Assembly: GCA_002474325.1 (NCBI GenBank)
Contig: DKNL01000054.1
Coordinates: 1-11,408 of the forward strand
Reading direction: 5' to 3'
Length of the DNA stretch: 11,408 bases
Origin: Opitutales bacterium UBA7389
GTDB lineage: Bacteria > Verrucomicrobiota > Verrucomicrobiia > Opitutales > Opitutaceae
Part shown: positions 1-7,343 of the stretch, piece after piece
How positions within the stretch are numbered: the stretch's first letter is position 1
Layout of the letters: each line of letters opens with the position of its first letter
Program-made: the position numbers and the translations under genes
The notes under the pieces: generated by a model
What the model was told of the DNA's origin: nothing
Databases searched by the model: none
Seen by the model: the letters and a program-made list of their open reading frames with translations, nothing else

Positions 1-566
1 TGCATGAGGTCGGTGATAACCACTGCACGGAGACCCCCTAAAGACGTGTACGTTATCGCGAACACGGCAGTTATAACGACGATCCAGGGAATGTATTTCT
101 CATCCGCTCCGATCATGATCGCAATCGCCTTGGCCGTAAGAAACACGAGCAGCGTCATCCAAAACAAACGAAGCACTATAAAAAGCGAGGCGCCCAATAG
201 ACGAATGCTAAGGCCAAGTTTATTTTCCAGCAATTCATAGGCGCTGGTGACCTTGACTCTCATGTAAACCGGCAACAGCACAAAACCGACCACCAGAAAA
301 ATGAAAGGATAGGAGAGTATATCGGTCATGTTGACCGGACCCTTTCCGAGCATTTCACCAGGTATGCCCATGTATGAAATAGTGCTCAACAGCGTCGCAA
401 ACAAAGAAACGCCGATCAGGAAGGGGTTCATTTTTCCCGATCCAACAAAGTATTCATTGGCGTCCCTCTGCTTTCGCGCGAACCACCAGCCCAGGTAGAG
501 CGTGGAGAAGGCGTAGACCGCGATAATAATCCAGTCGATCGCTAATAAGCCCTTGGCGTGAATCAT
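1..566 (-). CDS. Sodium/solute symporter (SSS family), N-terminal part, cut by the window edge
   Basis: The visible 188 residues start at the ATG at 566 (MIHAKGLLAIDW) and run off the window at base 1. They hold about five hydrophobic segments, at roughly residues 8-28, 48-66, 82-101, 121-150 and 158-175. The pattern is that of the SSS/SSF family (PF00474): EYFVGSGKMNPFLIG after the first helix, then SLFATLLSTISYMGIPGEM in the second, then YTSLGGLRAVVITDLM at the end, which fits the conserved YTxxGGLxAVxxTD loop. Family members use the sodium gradient to import sugars, sugar acids, amino acids or other small solutes through the inner membrane; the substrate cannot be told from this fragment. 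An in-frame stop lies upstream at 612-614 and no other ATG intervenes, which fixes the start. No clear Shine-Dalgarno sequence precedes it. The gene follows the sulfatase/PSD block on the same strand after a 316-bp spacer, so uptake of a product released by those enzymes is plausible but is only inferred from position. Confidence 0.88.
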   Translation of the reverse strand, partial: MIHAKGLLAIDWIIIAVYAFSTLYLGWWFARKQRDANEYFVGSGKMNPFLIGVSLFATLLSTISYMGIPGEMLGKGPVNMTDILSYPFIFLVVGFVLLPVYMRVKVTSAYELLENKLGLSIRLLGASLFIVLRLFWMTLLVFLTAKAIAIMIGADEKYIPWIVVITAVFAITYTSLGGLRAVVITDLM

Positions 567-623
567 TGAAAAGTAGGTTAAGGGGTTAGTCCTTGGTGTT
601 TGGTATCGCTTTCATATAGCGGC

Positions 624-773
624 TCACATTACTCGGATCCATTGATTAGGCACTGCGTTCTCCGTTGTGATAGGCTAGCGGTAAACATTGTTCACCTCAC
701 GTTGAGGAAGGGTATCGACTGCGGAAAGAATGGATATGAGTCCAAGGGAAAGAAAAATCCAGGCTAGCCTCAT
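624..773 (-). pseudogene. Possible relic of a small secreted-protein gene
   Basis: From the ATG at 773 the minus strand reads a basic start, a hydrophobic core and a plausible signal-peptidase site: MRLAWIFLSLGLISILSA, then VDTLPQREVNNVYR. The frame then meets TAG at 675-677. Beyond that stop it still reads protein-like text (PITTENAVPNQWIRVM) up to a TGA at 624-626. A normal signal peptide attached to only about 14 residues, followed by an open but interrupted stretch, suggests a decayed or deleted secreted-protein gene rather than an intact one. No Shine-Dalgarno sequence is visible and I recognise no family. It could instead be a real 32-residue peptide or pure chance, because short hydrophobic frames are common. 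Confidence 0.28.
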
Positions 774-783
774 GCTTGGAGTT

Positions 784-813
784 ATAGAAAGAAGGAGGAT
801 CTTCGCAATCCTC
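784..813 (-). terminator. Weak intrinsic-terminator-like hairpin after the DUF1501 gene
   Basis: On the minus strand GAGGAT pairs with ATCCTC around a 7-nt loop (TGCGAAG), and a pyrimidine-rich tract CTTCTTTCTAT follows. It starts 70 bp after the stop codon of the DUF1501 gene, so it is well placed to end the four-gene transcript before the symporter. The stem is only 6 bp and the tract is mixed C/T rather than a clean T run, so termination would be partial at best. Confidence 0.33.
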
Positions 814-882
814 GAATCGCACAGCGGTCACACACTCTCTTTATCAATCTTCTATTAGGCAGATGGCATGAGGGGCGACAAT

Positions 883-2331
883 TCATGCAAAGATTTCGCG
901 AACGGGGGAACCTTTCCCGTCTTCAGTCACGTAAAAGGGGCGGTCCTCGATGGAAAATTCGGTCTTGGGACTGATACCCATCGCAGTCATTATGGTGGCG
1001 TGAAGGTCGGTTATCGTCACTGGATTCTCGACGGCGACTAAGGGCCGTTCATCTGCCGTCTTGCCATACAAAAAACCCTTCTTCACGCCTCCGCCGAAAA
1101 GAGCGACGCTGGTCCCGCCGGTGAAATGACGATGTAGTCCGTAGTGCTTTTCTTCTTCGATGAAATCGCCTTTGAATGCGGCTTGATCATTCGCCTCGGA
1201 TCCCGGCTTGCCTTCTATCATCGCGTCGCGGCTAAACTCGGAGGCCACGATGATGAGTGTCCGATCCAGCAAACCCCTTTCTTCGAGGTCCAAAACGAGT
1301 TGGGCTATAGGGCGATCGATTTCTCTGTGCATCCGGTTGACCGTGTCGTGTCCGCCCGCGTGGGTATCCCAGTGAAGGAATGGCACGTACTCGGTAGTCA
1401 CCTCTACGAAGCGGGCTCCATTCTCGACCAACCGTCGGGCCAGGAGACATCCTCGACCGAAGCGACTGGTGTCGTAACGCTGGCGAATTTCCTTGGGCTC
1501 CTTCTCGATGTCGAAGGCTTCGCGCTCCTTCGAGTTGAGCAGCCGGTAAGCGCTTTCCATCGATCGCATTAGCGACTCCTGCTGATAATCGCTCGCGTGC
1601 TCGCGATGAGGGCTGCGATCCACAAGCTTACGAAACAATTTGTTCCGATTGACGAAGCGCTTGCCAGACATGCCTTCTGGGGGACGAACCGATTGAGCGG
1701 CTTGCTCGGGGAACGGCAGGTTCATCGGGCCGTGTTCGCTTCCGAAGAAACCAGCTGTGGTGAAGGCCTTGAGCTCCTCTTTCTCGCCCACGCCTTCCAG
1801 GCGCTGACCGATGTTGATGAAGGGCGGCATCACTTCGTTGCGAGGACCGAGCACTCGGGCCATCCAAGCGCCAATATGGGGGCAGGCAACGGTTTGCGGG
1901 GGTACGTAGCCGGTGTGCCAATGGTACTGGTGCCGCGAATGCAGTATACTGCCCAGGTCGGGCTGCACCGCGGAACGAATCAGTGTACCGCGATCCATGA
2001 TACGGGCGATGCTCTCCAGCCCGGCGCATATCTTGATGTCATCTACGACGGTATCGATTGCGGGGAAAGTGCTCAGGACGGAATCGACTGCCATTCCTTT
2101 CTCGAAGGGAGCGTAACGTTTCGGGTCGAAGGTCTCCGGGGCTGCCATTCCTCCGCCCATCCAGAGCAGGATACAGGCATCGGCCTTAGCAGCGGGAGTT
2201 TCAAACCCGGTTCCTCTAACCAGTCTTGGCACTCCCGACATCCAGGCCGCGCTCGACGCGAGGGCAAGCTTCTTGATAAAATCCCTCCTGACGATGGACT
2301 CGGGAGCTGTCGAATCGATTTCGAACTTCAT
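883..2331 (-). CDS. DUF1501 family protein, Tat-exported
   Basis: This 482-residue protein belongs to DUF1501 (PF07394), which shares the alkaline phosphatase/sulfatase fold. No member function is firmly established. The N-terminus carries a twin-arginine signal, VRRDFIKK at residues 14-21, followed by a short hydrophobic stretch (LALASSAAWMSG), so export of a folded protein is expected. Family landmarks follow in order: ACILLWMGGGMAAPETFDP near residue 52, HSRHQYHWHTG near 131, HWDTHAGGHDTV at 320-331, IIVASEFSR at 360-368, a YGLHRHFTGGTSVALFGGG stretch near 397, and ENPVTITDLHATIMTAMG near 435-452. The Asp and His residues in these blocks are candidates for metal binding. I chose the ATG at 2331. 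The open frame extends to 2415, but the longer start would overlap the upstream gene and would bury the Tat signal 28 residues in. The gene lies 23 bp after the DUF1549/DUF1553 gene; adjacent DUF1553-DUF1501 pairs recur in this phylum. It is the last gene of the block. No clear Shine-Dalgarno sequence is present. Confidence 0.9.
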   Translation of the reverse strand: MKFEIDSTAPESIVRRDFIKKLALASSAAWMSGVPRLVRGTGFETPAAKADACILLWMGGGMAAPETFDPKRYAPFEKGMAVDSVLSTFPAIDTVVDDIKICAGLESIARIMDRGTLIRSAVQPDLGSILHSRHQYHWHTGYVPPQTVACPHIGAWMARVLGPRNEVMPPFINIGQRLEGVGEKEELKAFTTAGFFGSEHGPMNLPFPEQAAQSVRPPEGMSGKRFVNRNKLFRKLVDRSPHREHASDYQQESLMRSMESAYRLLNSKEREAFDIEKEPKEIRQRYDTSRFGRGCLLARRLVENGARFVEVTTEYVPFLHWDTHAGGHDTVNRMHREIDRPIAQLVLDLEERGLLDRTLIIVASEFSRDAMIEGKPGSEANDQAAFKGDFIEEEKHYGLHRHFTGGTSVALFGGGVKKGFLYGKTADERPLVAVENPVTITDLHATIMTAMGISPKTEFSIEDRPFYVTEDGKGSPVREIFA

Positions 2332-2354
2332 GTATTTAAAATTACGGTTCAGGG

Positions 2355-4811
2355 CTATCGAAGAATGAAGAATTCGGGCGTCATTACCAAGGCCCAAAGT
2401 ACGTCGGTCACGCACTCCGAGTCCGGACTCCGTCCGATAGCGCCGCGCAGCAAGCGTTGTTCGCTTTTGCTTGGAAATCGAGTCATCAGGGTCAGGTAGA
2501 TGTCGTCGATGAGGCTAGTTGGATCTTTCTCGTGGCGCTCCAGCAATCTGCCAGCTCCGGACCGCAGGTAATCGATCAGCGGGAAGCTCGTTGATAAATC
2601 AACTGCCTCCAAGGTGGTAAGCTCGTTCGGTCGAGAGGTGACAATTTGATCCCGATTTGGCCGACCGAGGGCTCGCATCAGACTATTGTTCTTCACGAGA
2701 GCGGCCCGCACGGGCTTGTCTCGGCCCACGTAAGCTTTGGCAAGAATCGTCCCGGCACGTTCATTGGTTCCTTTTTCCCATCCGGTATCGTTAGCAATAC
2801 GAGCGCGATCCCAGTCACCGGAATCCAGGTCGTATTCGGTCAGGTCCGCGGTGTCAGGAGGGATGGAACGGGTTAGCCATTGTTCGTCTGTTTGTATGAC
2901 TTCATGGCTGCCGTCCTCATATTCGAGGCGAATCGCGCAGAAAATCCCCGCTGCGTTAGGCCTGGATCCGGCGTTTTCAGCGCCGATTAACAGGCAGTTT
3001 TCTTGGGGTCTTATTCGCGAGGTGATAACGCCCGCTTTAAGATCCTTCCATCCCCGACCGCTAAAAATTAGCTCTCCGTTGAAGATCACTTCGTATTCGA
3101 GATCGGCAGCCGCTACGAAGGTTGCGGAGCTTAGCGATTTCGCTGGCGAAAACGTTCGATAGGCGATGACCCGTTCTCCATGGGGAGGCAGTCCATCATC
3201 CAATGAGGCTCCCCATATCCAGGTAATGGGTACGGAGAGTTCTTCAACGAGACCGTCAGAAACCTTGTCGCGAGCGATTGGCGCGTCCATAGCCGCGGGA
3301 GCAGTATTGCCAACTCTCCAAACCGCATCGACGAATTGCTCGGCGGTCAGGCGTTTGGATACCGGTCCACGGTAAACGTAGTCAGCGTTATCGCCTTCAT
3401 TCAAACTCGAAGCCTGGCTTTGGTAGGCATGGGAGTTGGTAATTAGACGCAAGGTCTGCTTGATGTCGTATCCATTTTTCTTGAAGTCGTAAGCGAGCCA
3501 GTCGAGCAGATCGGTATTCCATGGTTCGGTACCCATTGCGTCTAGTGGATGCACTATGCCGCGTCCCATAAACTGGGCCCAGAGACGGTTGACTATCGTT
3601 CGCGTGACGCGACCATTTTGAGGATGAGTGAATAAAGCAGCCAACTGCTCTAAGCGTTCGGTCTTGGGAGCCGATGGATCGACTTGGCCAATTTCCGGAA
3701 AGAGCCAAGCGGCCTTTGCCATCACGCCAGTGGGCTTATCGCAGCGAGTCAGCTCCAAAGGTTCTTCGGAGTAGACCGCAGCTAGGTTGTAGGAATCCGC
3801 AAGGGTCCATTGATCGATGAAACTGTCGTGGCAAGAAGCGCACTTCAGGTTGATGCCAAGAAAGGACTGGGAAACGCTTTGAGCGAATTGGATAGGAAGG
3901 CTTTGGCCCGTGCTAACAACACCACGCCATTTGATCCCGTCGATGAACCCCGAGCTTTCGTCGTTCGGGGGGGCGATCAACTCGCTAATCATTGAATCGT
4001 AGGGCTTGTTCTCCTTAAGCGAGCCATAGAGCCAGATACTGATCTGCGATCGACCGCCAGTGATGAAACCTGTACCATCATAGTCATTACGCAGGAGATC
4101 GTTCCAAAAGGTCAGCCAATGCTCGGTGTAGTCGATGTCGCGAGCCAGAAGGGAATCAATTGCCCGTTGACGTTTATCTGGAGATTTGTCCGAGAGGAAA
4201 GTTCGCGTTTCCTCAACTGTTGGCAGTAGCCCCACCAAATCCATAGATACGCGACGCAGGAAAGTCGAATCGTCCAGTGGCCGGGGATCCGGATAGCCAC
4301 CCTCAGTCAGATAAGCGTCGATGAACCGGTCTACCGGATTGCTCCTTCCCTTCACGAACGGCGGCAGCTCCGGCAAGCGGGGCTTCAATGGCTGCTCGTA
4401 GGCTGGTTCGCCAAACGTGAAACCCGGCTCCCATGGAAGTCCCTCGTCAACCCATCGCTTTAGCAAAGCCACCTCCGCTTCCGGCACGGGCGGCTTTTCT
4501 TCGGAGGGCATCCTATATTCAGGATCCGGGTCTTGAATCAATTCGATGAACAACGATTCATACGCGTTGCCCGGAACGGCTGCTTCGCCTTCCAGGAAAA
4601 GTCGTCGATTGTTGATCGAAAAGCCGCCTTCAGCCTCCTCGCCCCCGTGGCACTCCGCGCAGTGCCGCTGCAGGATCGGCACAATTTGATGGGCAAAATC
4701 AATCGAATCGGTTTCGGCGGCGCAAAGCAAGCGGCCGGACAACAGAAAGAACAGCACGATTGAAGTAATCTCTTTTAAAAAAGCCATACAACCTACGTTT
4801 TTCATAATCAT
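2355..4811 (-). CDS. PSCyt1-DUF1549-DUF1553 protein with a galactose-binding-like insert
   Basis: The protein has 818 residues. A signal peptide (hydrophobic core about 15-32) is followed by a cytochrome c-like PSCyt1 domain with the haem motif CAECH at 51-55 and a possible axial Met in EYRMPSEEKPP. DUF1549/PSCyt2 spans about 157-350 (NPVDRFIDAYL, LRRVSMDLVGLLPT) and contains a second CxxCH, CASCHDSFIDQW, at 324-335. DUF1553/PSD1 starts near 400 (TRTIVNRLWAQFMGRGIV) and ends at MTPEFFILR, with RALGRPNRDQIVTSRP at 713-728. Between residues about 529 and 680 lies extra sequence (WIWGASLDD, YEVIFNGELIFSGRGW, NAAGIFCAIRLEYEDG, TDEQWL) that resembles the beta-sandwich found at the N-terminus of alpha-L-rhamnosidases, a carbohydrate-binding type. 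These proteins are thought to be periplasmic or surface redox proteins; the substrate is unknown. Starts at 4811, 4805 and 4787 are all possible. The last gives a tidier signal peptide, while the first sits 9 bp after the sulfatase stop. Lying between a sulfatase and DUF1501 suggests a role in sulfated-glycan use. Confidence 0.9.
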   Translation of the reverse strand: MIMKNVGCMAFLKEITSIVLFFLLSGRLLCAAETDSIDFAHQIVPILQRHCAECHGGEEAEGGFSINNRRLFLEGEAAVPGNAYESLFIELIQDPDPEYRMPSEEKPPVPEAEVALLKRWVDEGLPWEPGFTFGEPAYEQPLKPRLPELPPFVKGRSNPVDRFIDAYLTEGGYPDPRPLDDSTFLRRVSMDLVGLLPTVEETRTFLSDKSPDKRQRAIDSLLARDIDYTEHWLTFWNDLLRNDYDGTGFITGGRSQISIWLYGSLKENKPYDSMISELIAPPNDESSGFIDGIKWRGVVSTGQSLPIQFAQSVSQSFLGINLKCASCHDSFIDQWTLADSYNLAAVYSEEPLELTRCDKPTGVMAKAAWLFPEIGQVDPSAPKTERLEQLAALFTHPQNGRVTRTIVNRLWAQFMGRGIVHPLDAMGTEPWNTDLLDWLAYDFKKNGYDIKQTLRLITNSHAYQSQASSLNEGDNADYVYRGPVSKRLTAEQFVDAVWRVGNTAPAAMDAPIARDKVSDGLVEELSVPITWIWGASLDDGLPPHGERVIAYRTFSPAKSLSSATFVAAADLEYEVIFNGELIFSGRGWKDLKAGVITSRIRPQENCLLIGAENAGSRPNAAGIFCAIRLEYEDGSHEVIQTDEQWLTRSIPPDTADLTEYDLDSGDWDRARIANDTGWEKGTNERAGTILAKAYVGRDKPVRAALVKNNSLMRALGRPNRDQIVTSRPNELTTLEAVDLSTSFPLIDYLRSGAGRLLERHEKDPTSLIDDIYLTLMTRFPSKSEQRLLRGAIGRSPDSECVTDVLWALVMTPEFFILR

Positions 4812-4820
4812 AGGATTCGA

Positions 4821-6350
4821 TTATTCAGATAGTGGAACATACGGCCGTTCGGTGGCCCAACGTCTGTACAGTTCGACATTCCCTTTGACCGCAGCATAGG
4901 CCGCTGGGTTTCTCCGATTCCTTTCAATCTGGTATTCCATTTCGGCGGCATAATCATCGGTAGATTCTGGGCCTGGGTCCTTGGTTTCCTCCATCCATAC
5001 CTTGAGACGCTGTCGAAGAGATCTCAATACAGTCTCATAATTCGGATCTTCCACCAAATTCTGCGTTTCGTAGGGATCGGCTTCGATATCGTAGAGTTCT
5101 TCGAGCGACCGCTTAGGGGCGAACAGCAGCTCTTCCTGCAAGGCGTTCAGTTTGCTCTCAGCATACAATTCACGCAGGCGGATAAGGATCGGTTTTGTAT
5201 CCTTGTAGTTTGTCGGTTGAAGATGGGGACGGTCTGGAAAGAAGTTGCGAATGTATTTGTACTTTCCGGTATGAACGGAACGCGTCATGTCGACGGTCTC
5301 CCCGCAGCGATCTCTGGCCGCGAATACTGCGTCCTTCGGCTCATAGTCTTGGGCAAGAATGTCATCTCCCTGCATCCACTCAGGAACCGTCTCTCCAGCC
5401 AAGGCTAGAGAGGTGGCCGCCAGGTCGATATGCTCAACCAGATCATCACGGGCCTTGCCACGCTCGATTCCCGGTCCTCGAATAATCAAAGGCATACGAA
5501 TGCCTTCATCGTAAACGAACTGTTTGCCCCGAGCGTGGCTAATGCCGTTGTCCCCAAAGAGGATGATAACGGTTTCATCAAGAATGCCTTCCGCTTCCAG
5601 CTGGTCGAGAATCTGGCCAATCAACTGATCCGTATATTGAACCGTATCCAAATATTGAGCCCAGTCCTCCAGAATCAGAGGATCTCTGGGATAGTAAGGA
5701 GGCAATTGCACGCTTTCTGACAGAGTCACATTTTCCAAGGCCGCCGGCCGTACTTCCTCGACCCACCGTTGACTATGGCGGTTCTTACCTCCCCAAAGTT
5801 GGAGCTGGGAAAAGAACGGTTGGTTGTCATCTCTTTCTCCATGGTAGGGTGCGTCATAGATGGATTCATCCCACTCAAAGTTGTAATCGTTTTTGCCCAG
5901 ACCATCCCGCTTCTTTGGGTAGTCCCCATTTGATGTAAAGTATCCCGCCGCTTGAAACAGAACCGGAACAGGTGCCACCTCCCCCGGCAGGTGGATTTTC
6001 CGCTTTCCCCGCCCGCTTTGATGATTGTGGGCCCCGATCGTGGTTTGATACATCCCGGTTATCATAGCAGAACGGGCAGTCGAACAAACAGGGGAGGTCA
6101 AAAAGGCATCGGTGAAGCGGGTACCCTCTCTAGCTAGTCTATCGATATTCGGGGTTTCAATCAGCTCCTCACCATAGCAGGAGAATTCAAGCCCAATGTC
6201 GTCGATGACCAGCCAGAGGATGTTGGGGCGTTTCGCCGCCTTCGATTCACTCGCCGTCGAGGATTCTTGCTGGGAGCATCCCGCCAAGCAAGTGAGCAAG
6301 GCCAATAGAACGAGTCCTAGAGGAAAAGAGATCTTTGCGTGGATTTTCAT
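4821..6350 (-). CDS. Lipoprotein sulfatase (type I, PF00884) with an atypical CSTAR active-site motif
   Basis: This 509-residue protein starts with a lipoprotein signal: a hydrophobic core, then lipobox LAGC with the lipidated Cys at residue 25. It should be anchored in a membrane and face out of the cytoplasm. The sulfatase fold begins at RPNILWLVIDDIG, with the metal-binding Asp pair at 50-51, then TPNIDRLAREG and PVCSTARSAMITGMYQT. The Cys at 89 is the expected formylglycine precursor and Arg93 is present. Position 91 is Thr, where the family pattern C-x-P-x-R normally has Pro (or Ala). Later landmarks are KNDYNFEWD (Lys153), FGDNG (Asp267, Asn268) and HARGKQFVYDEGIRMPLIIRGPG (His272, Lys276). 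The C-terminal region has LYDIEADPYETQNL, usual for the family. Type I sulfatases hydrolyse sulfate esters, or sulfamate groups, of glycans. Length is normal for the family. An AGGAG site lies 5 nt before the ATG. The gene is 32 bp after the membrane-protein gene and 9 bp before the DUF1549/DUF1553 gene. No maturase gene is visible. Confidence 0.92.
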   Translation of the reverse strand: MKIHAKISFPLGLVLLALLTCLAGCSQQESSTASESKAAKRPNILWLVIDDIGLEFSCYGEELIETPNIDRLAREGTRFTDAFLTSPVCSTARSAMITGMYQTTIGAHNHQSGRGKRKIHLPGEVAPVPVLFQAAGYFTSNGDYPKKRDGLGKNDYNFEWDESIYDAPYHGERDDNQPFFSQLQLWGGKNRHSQRWVEEVRPAALENVTLSESVQLPPYYPRDPLILEDWAQYLDTVQYTDQLIGQILDQLEAEGILDETVIILFGDNGISHARGKQFVYDEGIRMPLIIRGPGIERGKARDDLVEHIDLAATSLALAGETVPEWMQGDDILAQDYEPKDAVFAARDRCGETVDMTRSVHTGKYKYIRNFFPDRPHLQPTNYKDTKPILIRLRELYAESKLNALQEELLFAPKRSLEELYDIEADPYETQNLVEDPNYETVLRSLRQRLKVWMEETKDPGPESTDDYAAEMEYQIERNRRNPAAYAAVKGNVELYRRWATERPYVPLSE

Positions 6351-6355
6351 TTATG

Positions 6356-6360
6356 CTCCT
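6356..6360 (-). promoter_or_regulatory. Shine-Dalgarno site of the lipoprotein sulfatase gene
   Basis: The minus strand reads AGGAG-CATAA-ATG. This is the only clear ribosome-binding sequence among the intact genes here, so the sulfatase may be translated more strongly than its operon neighbours. It also confirms the start at 6350. Confidence 0.65.
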
Positions 6361-6367
6361 AGGTTGT

Positions 6368-6379
6368 TAAGAGAGTGCC
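6368..6379. repeat. 12-bp direct repeat, copy next to the end of the membrane-protein gene
   Basis: The plus strand reads TAAGAGAGTGCC, identical to the copy at 7344-7355. This copy lies 3 bp beyond the stop codon of the membrane-protein gene and 17 bp before the sulfatase start. With the other copy it frames the gene almost exactly. Confidence 0.6.
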
Positions 6380-6382
6380 TCA

Positions 6383-7342
6383 TCATTTGCTCATCTTGCC
6401 CTTATCGCCACTGCCACGCTCAATGGTAAGCAAGGCACTATCGATTAATTTAAGGGCCGAGTCGAAGGTTTCATCAATGTAGTAGAGAGCCCATTCTTCC
6501 TTTCCCTCATCGTCGTCCTCTTCCCTTACCGGGTAGCCGACGAGATCGAGTAGCTGGAACGTCCGCGGGTAGGCATTGTCGATGTCAACGCCGTAGACAA
6601 GCGAAGCCTGATCGTCATCCGCCTGGTCGATTTCGATAAGCAGGCGGTAAGGCAGAGATTCTTCCGCTTCATCAGGCAAAATGTAATCGGCCGGATCGAA
6701 GGAGCTGTTCTGAGTCGCCCCGGCAAGGGCATGGACTTCGAGCTCCTCCTCGATTTTCTTTCCAGAGGCATCCGCCTCCCGCTTCGCTTCTACCCAACCG
6801 CGCCGCTTGAAGTCCCAGTAAGGCAAAGTTGCCGATGCGCTAGTTGGACTCTGGGGCGTATGCAGAGTCTTGATATGATAGTGCGAAGCGTTCTCCAACC
6901 AGATAGCGAAGTCGGGAGGATTGCTTCCGTCGAAAGCCGAACCCCTTCGAACGTTCAAGGCCATCCGGTAACGCGGATCGGGGACGTACTGGTAACGCAT
7001 ACCTTCGTCGGTAACTTCGAAGCGGTCAAGGGCTGGGCCAAGGTTGCCGCTTAGGTGCAACACCTTGCGCACCGGGGCGGGCTGCCAGAGAAAGACGGCG
7101 ACCAATATAATAGTGGCCACTAAGGTTCCCCAGACCACACGGCTTCTCAGATAGCCAGAAAGCTGTCTGAAATTGTTGAATACATGAAAGGCAATCAGGC
7201 CGACGAAGCCAAACCCGATAAGGGCATGCAAACCGATGATTCGGATTGAAAACGGCAAAATGAAGGCGAGCACGCCCGTCACCGCCAACACGATGAAGCT
7301 GAATGCAACCAGCAGGGAAACGGCGCTGCGCTGGCGACTCAT
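6383..7342 (-). CDS. DUF4405-like membrane protein with a DUF2271-like periplasmic domain
   Basis: The protein has 319 residues. Three membrane segments lie at about 8-30, 33-56 and 69-87. The second holds GLHALIGFGFVGLIAFHVFNNFRQL, with His39 and His53 spaced as in DUF4405 (PF14358), whose histidines probably hold a b-type haem. The remaining 230 residues should lie in the periplasm. They include FAIWLENASHYHIKTLHT near 147, LPYWDFKRRGW, VHALAGATQ and ASLVYGVDIDNAYPRTFQLLDL, a pattern that recalls DUF2271 (an IWxEDxxGxxVRTL strand, a later GAT motif, then xPSLVYAxxID). The tail is acidic (REEDDDEGKEEW). Assignment of the membrane half is fair; that of the periplasmic half is tentative. The gene ends with TGATGA tandem stops and is the first of four closely spaced genes. 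A membrane haem protein leading a sulfatase/cytochrome operon could pass electrons between the quinone pool and the exported redox proteins, which is inference. It is flanked on both sides by a 12-bp direct repeat. Confidence 0.72.
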   Translation of the reverse strand: MSRQRSAVSLLVAFSFIVLAVTGVLAFILPFSIRIIGLHALIGFGFVGLIAFHVFNNFRQLSGYLRSRVVWGTLVATIILVAVFLWQPAPVRKVLHLSGNLGPALDRFEVTDEGMRYQYVPDPRYRMALNVRRGSAFDGSNPPDFAIWLENASHYHIKTLHTPQSPTSASATLPYWDFKRRGWVEAKREADASGKKIEEELEVHALAGATQNSSFDPADYILPDEAEESLPYRLLIEIDQADDDQASLVYGVDIDNAYPRTFQLLDLVGYPVREEDDDEGKEEWALYYIDETFDSALKLIDSALLTIERGSGDKGKMSK

Positions 7343-7343
7343 C

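Larger units (their letters stand above)
567..882. other. 316-bp spacer between the DUF1501 gene and the symporter gene
   Basis: This stretch has no gene of normal size. It holds, in minus-strand order, a weak terminator-like hairpin (784-813), a possible gene relic beginning with a signal-peptide-like sequence (624-773), and an imperfect palindrome at 681-695, GTAAAC-ATT-GTTCAC, with one mismatch between its 6-bp arms. The palindrome lies about 115 bp upstream of the symporter start and could be a repressor site for it, but it also falls inside the short reading frame. An exact 10-bp palindrome, AGGCTAGCCT, is at 761-770. An 18-codon frame at 586-642 (MDPSNVSRYMKAIPNTKD) has no supporting ribosome site. 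No convincing -35/-10 pair was found. Confidence 0.5.

Noticed and set aside
4..240. Plus-strand 78-codon frame
   Set aside because: It is antisense to the membrane helices of the symporter gene, whose minus-strand frame matches a known family.
2332..2415. Longer start for the DUF1501 protein
   Set aside because: The extra 28 residues overlap the end of the upstream gene, have no family match and would place the Tat signal internally.
1597..2499. Plus-strand 300-codon open frame
   Set aside because: It lies opposite the DUF1501 gene and the end of the DUF1553 gene, both of which have clear family motifs. Its own translation is low-complexity in character and shows no domain.
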